DNA of 8,885 bases from Polaromonas sp. (lineage in GTDB: Bacteria; Pseudomonadota; Gammaproteobacteria; Burkholderiales; Burkholderiaceae_C). Below are positions 5,470 to 8,885 of this stretch, piece after piece (the first letter of the stretch is position 1; each line of letters opens with the position of its first letter). The position numbers and the translations under genes are program-made. Where the stretch lies: NCBI GenBank assembly GCA_014376885.1, contig JACMQR010000261.1, positions 1-8,885 on the forward strand, written 5' to 3'. Under the pieces are notes generated by a model. That model did not search any database and was not told the DNA's origin. It saw only the letters and a list, made by a program, of their open reading frames with translations.

Positions 5470-6774
5470 TCAGGCGGTGATGTGGCACTCGCGCCGCAGC
5501 AGGGCCAGGGCATCCTTGCGGGCATAGGCCGAGTCGCTTTGCAGCACGGACTGGGCTTCGTCGACAAAGTCGGCCCACAGTTCAAGATAGGCCTCTTGGT
5601 GCTGCGCCGGGGCATGGTCGAGGAGGTACTGTCGGGCCGTTTCGGCATTGAAACTCACTGCCGCGCCCGGTTTTTGGATCTTGCGCACCAGCGCGCTGGC
5701 CGCTTTTTCGCTCATCACCGTTCGCGGCGGCGCACCGCAGGCTACGCACACCAGCAAGGTGAGCAGCGAGCCGTCGTCGCAGTTGCCACCGGTGGCCGCG
5801 TCCCAGGCCTCGGACACGGCAGACTCGTGATGGTGCAACTCGCTGGCAATGTCTTCGACCCAGAAGTAGCGGCCGAGCAGCGGCGCGTGATGGTGTTCGC
5901 TGTCGTTGGCAAACAGTGCCCGAACGGGCAGCGCACTGTCGACAATTTGCGGCAGGTCGGCCAGCAGCGACCGCCTGACGGCCAGCACCACAGCCCTGAA
6001 TTGAGCCGGCAGGCGTTCTGGCACAGGAATCGACAGGCTCTGCACCCTGGCTTTGGCCGGCGCGGCACTGGCTGCTTTCGCGGCACGGTGCGCCTTGCGC
6101 AGGGCCAGCACCATCTGGTCAAACTCGGTCCAGTCAGGCAGTTCGGTGCGCTGCGTCGCCAGCGCCAGCAGGGCGCTGCGGATCACCGCTTCGGCGTGGG
6201 TATGGGCCTCGTCAAGCGCCTCGGCATCCATGCCCAGATGACCGGCCAGCCAGACGGCGGCGCCCTTTTCCAGTTCGACCGGCCGGCGCCTGGCAAGTTC
6301 AGCCTGGTAGTCCGCCAGGCTCCTGAGCGACCACTCGGCCAGGCCTTTGGGCGGGCTGTTCGGCGCGCTGTCGCCGTCCAGGCTGGCATGAAAGCTGCTG
6401 CTCTCGGGCATCGCCAGCAAAGCCCTGAGCAGGTCCGATCCGGCCTTGGAGCGGGACAAAAAGGAGTGGTCGCGCAGCGACTCGGCCGCCAGGCGCAGGT
6501 CGCCCCCGCTGCTGCTTTCCAGGCCCAGGCTGACCAGGTTGACCAGGCGGTCCTTGGCCTTTTCAAGGTCGGGCCGCAAAAACTCGTTGCCAAAATAGCG
6601 GGCGATCTGCACCATGCCCTTGGGCGCGTCCAGGCAGATGGCCTCGATCCTGGCTGGGTCGAGGATGCAGTGCTGCAGGCCGAACTGCAGCGCTTTTTCA
6701 AAGAAAGGGCGCGCATCGTAGAGCGCTACCGGTGCCGGCGTGGGCACGGGCAGGGCGCGAGGGGTTATCGTCAT
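5470..6774 (-). CDS. Hypothetical protein (434 aa), last gene of the J-domain operon
   Basis: I do not recognise this family. The protein is soluble and mostly helical, with no signal peptide or membrane segment. After a Pro-rich start (residues 5-18), residues about 20-125 form a compact-looking block with LDAPKGMVQIARYFGNEFL (48-66) and repeated Leu-rich helices. An Ala/Lys linker (about 226-243) separates a second half. That half carries two His-triplets (294-296 in SEHHHAP and 314-316 in ELHHHES), an aromatic GRYFWVED (301-308), Cys332, and CVAC (343-346), which together could form a metal site. The start at 6774 is the first ATG of the frame. No Shine-Dalgarno precedes it (CTTGTTTCACC), so coupling to the gene 30 bp upstream is likely. 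It was probably made in step with the J-domain protein and the two acidic-tailed proteins. The long plus-strand frame across it is a shadow. Confidence 0.82.
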   Translation of the reverse strand: MTITPRALPVPTPAPVALYDARPFFEKALQFGLQHCILDPARIEAICLDAPKGMVQIARYFGNEFLRPDLEKAKDRLVNLVSLGLESSSGGDLRLAAESLRDHSFLSRSKAGSDLLRALLAMPESSSFHASLDGDSAPNSPPKGLAEWSLRSLADYQAELARRRPVELEKGAAVWLAGHLGMDAEALDEAHTHAEAVIRSALLALATQRTELPDWTEFDQMVLALRKAHRAAKAASAAPAKARVQSLSIPVPERLPAQFRAVVLAVRRSLLADLPQIVDSALPVRALFANDSEHHHAPLLGRYFWVEDIASELHHHESAVSEAWDAATGGNCDDGSLLTLLVCVACGAPPRTVMSEKAASALVRKIQKPGAAVSFNAETARQYLLDHAPAQHQEAYLELWADFVDEAQSVLQSDSAYARKDALALLRRECHITA

Positions 6775-6804
6775 GGTGAAACAAGCATGGCTGCGCGGCC
6801 GGGC

Positions 6805-7554
6805 CTAGATGGCCGATTCCTCGTCCGACTCGCGCGCGGCCGGCGTGGCCCGGCCCCGGTCGGTGTCGCCGGTCTCGACCTTGCCGTCATCCTCGTCGTC
6901 CAGCGACTCGTCGCCCTCGGCGCCCAGGTCATGGGCGCGCGCCTTGGCCCGCAGCACGGTCAGCATCTCGATGAACAGGTCCGGATTTTGGTAGCGCAGC
7001 AGCCAGGCCAGCTCCATCCAGTCGTGGTCGGCCACCTCGTCCTGCTCGAGCTGTGGGCGCTCGTAGCTTCTGGCCTGCAGGTCGGCTTTGGAGATCAGCT
7101 CGCCGGTGTCCTTCAGCGCATCAAAGGTGCCGTTGCTGGCAAAGGCCTCGATGCGGTCCCATTTCTCGGTGAAATAGTCGGCCAGCGCCTCGCTGCCGCC
7201 TTCCAGGTCGCCAATGGCGTTGATGAAGTCCAGCGGCTCGGCGTCTTCCCGGAAGATGATGGAATTCATCATGCCGCGCAGGTGGGTGCGGCTCAAGTCC
7301 TTGTACTGCTTTTCAATCACCACGGCTCTAGCAAACTGCTCGGGCGTGACCAGCAGGTTGACCACCGACTCCCGGGAGTTGTCGTATTCGCGGATCACCG
7401 CCAGGATGTCCTTGGCCGGCAGCAGGTCCAGCACCACCATCAGCGCCGCGTCGCCTTCGCTGTCGGCCAGCTCGACCAGCGCCGACTCGGCGCCGACAAT
7501 GTCGCCGGCGGCGATCAGCTGCTGGGTTTTTTCAATCAGGACTAAATAGTTCAT
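6805..7554 (-). CDS. Hypothetical helical protein with acidic C-terminal tail (249 aa)
   Basis: I do not recognise this family. Residues 1-205 are predicted soluble and helical: MNYLVLIEKTQQLIAAGD, then a run of short helical units such as LLPAKDILAVIREYD (44-58) and LLVTPEQFARAVVIEKQY (67-84). Their spacing recalls the right-handed helical repeats of MgtE-N or FliG-N domains; this is an impression only. The tail from about 209 is low-complexity and acidic, with DESLDDEDDGKVETGD (215-230) and a Ser/Glu-rich end. The start at 7554 is the only plausible ATG and has a C-rich leader without a ribosome binding site. It lies 49 bp after the 192-aa gene and 30 bp before the 434-aa gene, all on one strand, so it is probably co-transcribed with both. 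The acidic tail matches that of the preceding gene and suggests binding to a basic partner or a chaperone-type role. Confidence 0.82.
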   Translation of the reverse strand: MNYLVLIEKTQQLIAAGDIVGAESALVELADSEGDAALMVVLDLLPAKDILAVIREYDNSRESVVNLLVTPEQFARAVVIEKQYKDLSRTHLRGMMNSIIFREDAEPLDFINAIGDLEGGSEALADYFTEKWDRIEAFASNGTFDALKDTGELISKADLQARSYERPQLEQDEVADHDWMELAWLLRYQNPDLFIEMLTVLRAKARAHDLGAEGDESLDDEDDGKVETGDTDRGRATPAARESDEESAI

Positions 7555-7603
7555 AAGGGCGTAGGGTCGCTAGGGTTGCAAGGTGTGACAGTGGGCCGGC
7601 CGG

Positions 7604-8182
7604 TCAGTCTTTGCGGTCAAAGCCCTGGCCTTCGAGCCAGCTGGCACCGGCCTCTTCGCGGTCTCTGGCATCGCCGCGCACTTCATCGCTTTCATGGGTG
7701 TCGAAATCGTCCGGACCATCGCCGTCATCCTGGTCGTCGCTGTCCTCATCCTGGTCGTTGCGGGCGTCGTCGCCCTGCCCGGCGTGTGCCGCGACCGGCT
7801 TGCCCGCCAGGTAATGCAGACCCGCCGCCAGCGTCAAAAACCATTCGCCCCGGGGCGCCTGCAAGATGACCTGGACCAGCTCGCGCGTCCAGGGCGCCAT
7901 GTCGATGCTGCTTGACAAGCTGCTCCAGTCGGGGAACTGGTCGGCATCGCGGCCGAGCAGATCGTCCATCAGCGCCGGCCGCTTGAACTCCATGGCCTGG
8001 TGGAAGATCACCGCCACCATCTCCGGGCTCAACTCCATCATCTGCACCAGAAAGCCGATCTGCCGGCGCTTGTCGGCCAGCCGCTGGCGCAGCACGTCGC
8101 GGCCGTCCGAATCAAAGGTCAGGTCGTCCATTTCGGCCTGGTAGGCCGAATGCAGATTAAGGAAAAAGGGGGAGACATTCAT
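7604..8182 (-). CDS. Hypothetical protein with highly acidic C-terminal tail (192 aa)
   Basis: I do not recognise this family. Residues 1-130 form a helical domain with no membrane segment, including LRQRLADKRRQIGFLVQMME (31-50), DQFPDWSSLSSSIDMAPWTR (81-100) and GEWFLTLAAGLHYLAGKPV (112-130). Residues about 138-167 are almost entirely Asp, Glu, Gln and Gly (DQDEDSDDQDDGDGPDD). A short, more structured end, ASWLEGQGF, follows. The start at 8182 has no Shine-Dalgarno. The J-domain gene ends 54 bp upstream and the 249-aa gene follows after 49 bp. A disordered acidic tail followed by a hydrophobic terminal motif is common in chaperones and nucleic-acid mimics, but here that is only a suggestion. 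A plus-strand frame in the acidic tail region is a shadow. Confidence 0.8.
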   Translation of the reverse strand: MNVSPFFLNLHSAYQAEMDDLTFDSDGRDVLRQRLADKRRQIGFLVQMMELSPEMVAVIFHQAMEFKRPALMDDLLGRDADQFPDWSSLSSSIDMAPWTRELVQVILQAPRGEWFLTLAAGLHYLAGKPVAAHAGQGDDARNDQDEDSDDQDDGDGPDDFDTHESDEVRGDARDREEAGASWLEGQGFDRKD

Positions 8183-8236
8183 CGGTTCAGGCAGCCAGGT
8201 GGGTCGAAATGGGAAAAGCCGTCAGCAGTGCGGGTT

Positions 8237-8512
8237 TCAAAGCAGCGGGTTGAAATACGCGGTCCAGATGTCCCGCGCGGTGTCCAGCGGACTGTCCAGC
8301 AGGTTGCGGCGGCGGTTGTCGTCATAAGCCTGGCGCCGTTCGGCATCCGACAGCACCTCGTAGGCCTGTTGCACCGCCCGAAAGCGCTCGGCGGCATGAA
8401 GCGCCGCGTTTTTATCGGGATGCCAGTAGGACGCCTTCTGGCGAAATGCTTTCTTGACATCGGCCAGCGTTGCCGTGCTGCCGAGCCCCAGGGTGGTGTA
8501 GTGATCGGTCAT
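8237..8512 (-). CDS. Minimal J-domain (DnaJ-like) co-chaperone
   Basis: This 91-residue protein consists of little more than a J domain. It begins with DHYTTLGLGSTAT, followed by helix II VKKAFRQKASYWHPDKN with the invariant HPD at 31-33, helix III ERFRAVQQAYEVLSD, and RRQAYDD ending at about residue 65. J domains bind DnaK/Hsp70 and stimulate its ATPase. There is no Gly/Phe region, zinc finger or substrate-binding domain. After the J domain only about 25 residues follow (NLLDSPLDTARDIWTAYFNPLL), a conserved-looking aromatic tail that could dock on a partner. The frame extends upstream to 8617, but the J-domain alignment and ATG at 8512 fix the start. The nearest ribosome-binding-like AGGA is too far away (about 13 bp). 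It heads a same-strand series of three unrecognised genes and probably recruits DnaK to them or their client. Confidence 0.9.
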   Translation of the reverse strand: MTDHYTTLGLGSTATLADVKKAFRQKASYWHPDKNAALHAAERFRAVQQAYEVLSDAERRQAYDDNRRRNLLDSPLDTARDIWTAYFNPLL

Positions 8513-8856
8513 GCGGTTGAGATTTTCCTGGCGGCGAAACGATCGGCAAACCGGCAGCAGCGGGCGCCGGCAGCCCCGGCTTGGCGATTTTTGCAGCAGG
8601 CTGCGGCAGTCTGGCAATGCGCTGCAGGCAACCTGCCATTATGCGCCACAGTCGCAACTGAGTTTTCGCAGCCAGGGCGAACCTGCGCCTGCAGGCAAAT
8701 CAAGGCCCGGCTTTTGGCCGGAGGATTTTCCCTGGAGAGGGCCAGCCAGGATTTGCAAAGTAATGTAAACCAGGTCAACAGGTCAGGGCTGGTGCTCGTT
8801 AATAGGTTGGCTGCAACGATACCGTTGTGTCAATTGATTTTAACTAAAGGCTTACC
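8513..8856. other. Divergent intergenic region, 344 bp
   Basis: No convincing gene lies here; all frames are short and lack motifs. It must hold the promoter of the minus-strand J-domain operon and that of the plus-strand gene at 8857. For the operon, a weak candidate is TTGCCA (complement of 8612-8617) and AAAAAT (complement of 8587-8592) with a long 19-bp spacer; I give this little weight. Direct repeats are visible: CTGCAGGCAA at 8622-8631 and 8689-8698, and CAGGTCA at 8771-8777 and 8779-8785. The last 100 bp are AT-richer, as expected near a promoter. Confidence 0.5.
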
Positions 8857-8885
8857 ATGAACAAGTTACTCGCTTCCCTGATCGC
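8857..8885 (+). CDS. Start of a probable secreted protein (partial)
   Basis: Only the first nine codons are inside the window: MNKLLASLI. A short basic n-region followed by hydrophobic residues is typical of a Sec signal peptide. The ATG has AAAGG at 8846-8850 (6-bp spacer), so initiation here is well supported. The mature protein cannot be identified. I recall small periplasmic or TolA-like Comamonadaceae proteins that begin this way, but this is no basis for a name. Confidence 0.6.

Noticed and set aside
5459..5478. Hairpin ACCGCC/GGCGGT over the stop codon of the 434-aa gene as a terminator
   Set aside because: The stem is only 6 bp and no T-run follows on the minus strand, so it does not support a terminator call.
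4272..5480. Plus-strand open frame of 402 codons
   Set aside because: It is a shadow of the patatin gene, whose GGGAHGAF, GTSAG and DGG motifs prove the minus-strand reading.
5394..5648. Minus-strand frames crossing the end of the 434-aa gene
   Set aside because: They overlap the 434-aa gene in another frame and lack conserved features.
5482..7545. Plus-strand open frame of 687 codons
   Set aside because: It is antisense to the 434- and 249-aa genes and spans their intergenic gap. Its composition is Gln/Arg/Gly/His-rich with no recognisable motif.
8513..8617. N-terminal extension of the J-domain protein
   Set aside because: The added residues are Arg/Cys/Pro-rich and unlike any J-protein leader; the J domain begins right after ATG 8512.

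Overview
The window is high-GC proteobacterial DNA. It most likely comes from a member of the Burkholderiales, family Comamonadaceae (Polaromonas/Rhodoferax-like). This placement is inference. It rests on the gene set, the high-GC codon use, and intergenic repeats of a style I associate with that family: C6-purine-purine-G5 hairpins at 1192-1348 and the AT-rich palindrome CTGCTATTTTTATAGCAG at 3685-3702. I see no rRNA, tRNA, CRISPR array, transposase or integrase.

Region 1 (1-3581, + strand) is a MoxR/von Willebrand-type cluster. It holds the 3' end of a trypsin-like (HtrA/Deg-type) serine protease that stops with no PDZ domain, a MoxR-family AAA+ ATPase (182-1189), a DUF58 protein (1511-2497) and a membrane-anchored BatA-like VWA protein (2517-3581). 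The MoxR ribosome binding site overlaps the protease stop codon, and DUF58 and VWA are 19 bp apart. MoxR and DUF58 are separated by about 320 bp of structured repeats: two tandem copies of a three-hairpin element plus an unrelated hairpin repeat. MoxR ATPases typically act as chaperone-like partners of VWA proteins, so this is probably a periplasm- or membrane-facing maturation or stress module.

Region 2 (3582-4286) is a short-gene zone. It has two palindromes after the VWA gene, a 62-residue basic protein on the minus strand (3704-3892) with a strong Shine-Dalgarno sequence, a divergent AT-rich spacer, and a probable 72-residue cysteine-motif microprotein on the plus strand (4026-4244).

Region 3 (4287-5312, - strand) is a patatin-like phospholipase with complete Ser-Asp dyad motifs. 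It probably starts at a TTG codon.

Region 4 (5470-8512, - strand) is the least explained part. It is an apparent four-gene operon: a minimal J-domain protein (91 aa), a 192-aa protein with a very acidic tail, a 249-aa helical protein with another acidic tail, and a 434-aa helical protein with two His-triplets and a CxxC motif. I recognise only the J domain. The gaps are 30-54 bp, and none of the four genes has a good Shine-Dalgarno sequence, unlike most other genes here. A J protein reduced to its Hsp70-stimulating domain, packed with three partners, suggests an undescribed DnaK-linked co-chaperone or assembly module. This is the best candidate for a new system.

Region 5 (8513-8885) is a 344-bp divergent intergenic stretch leading to the first codons of a plus-strand gene whose start looks like a signal peptide.
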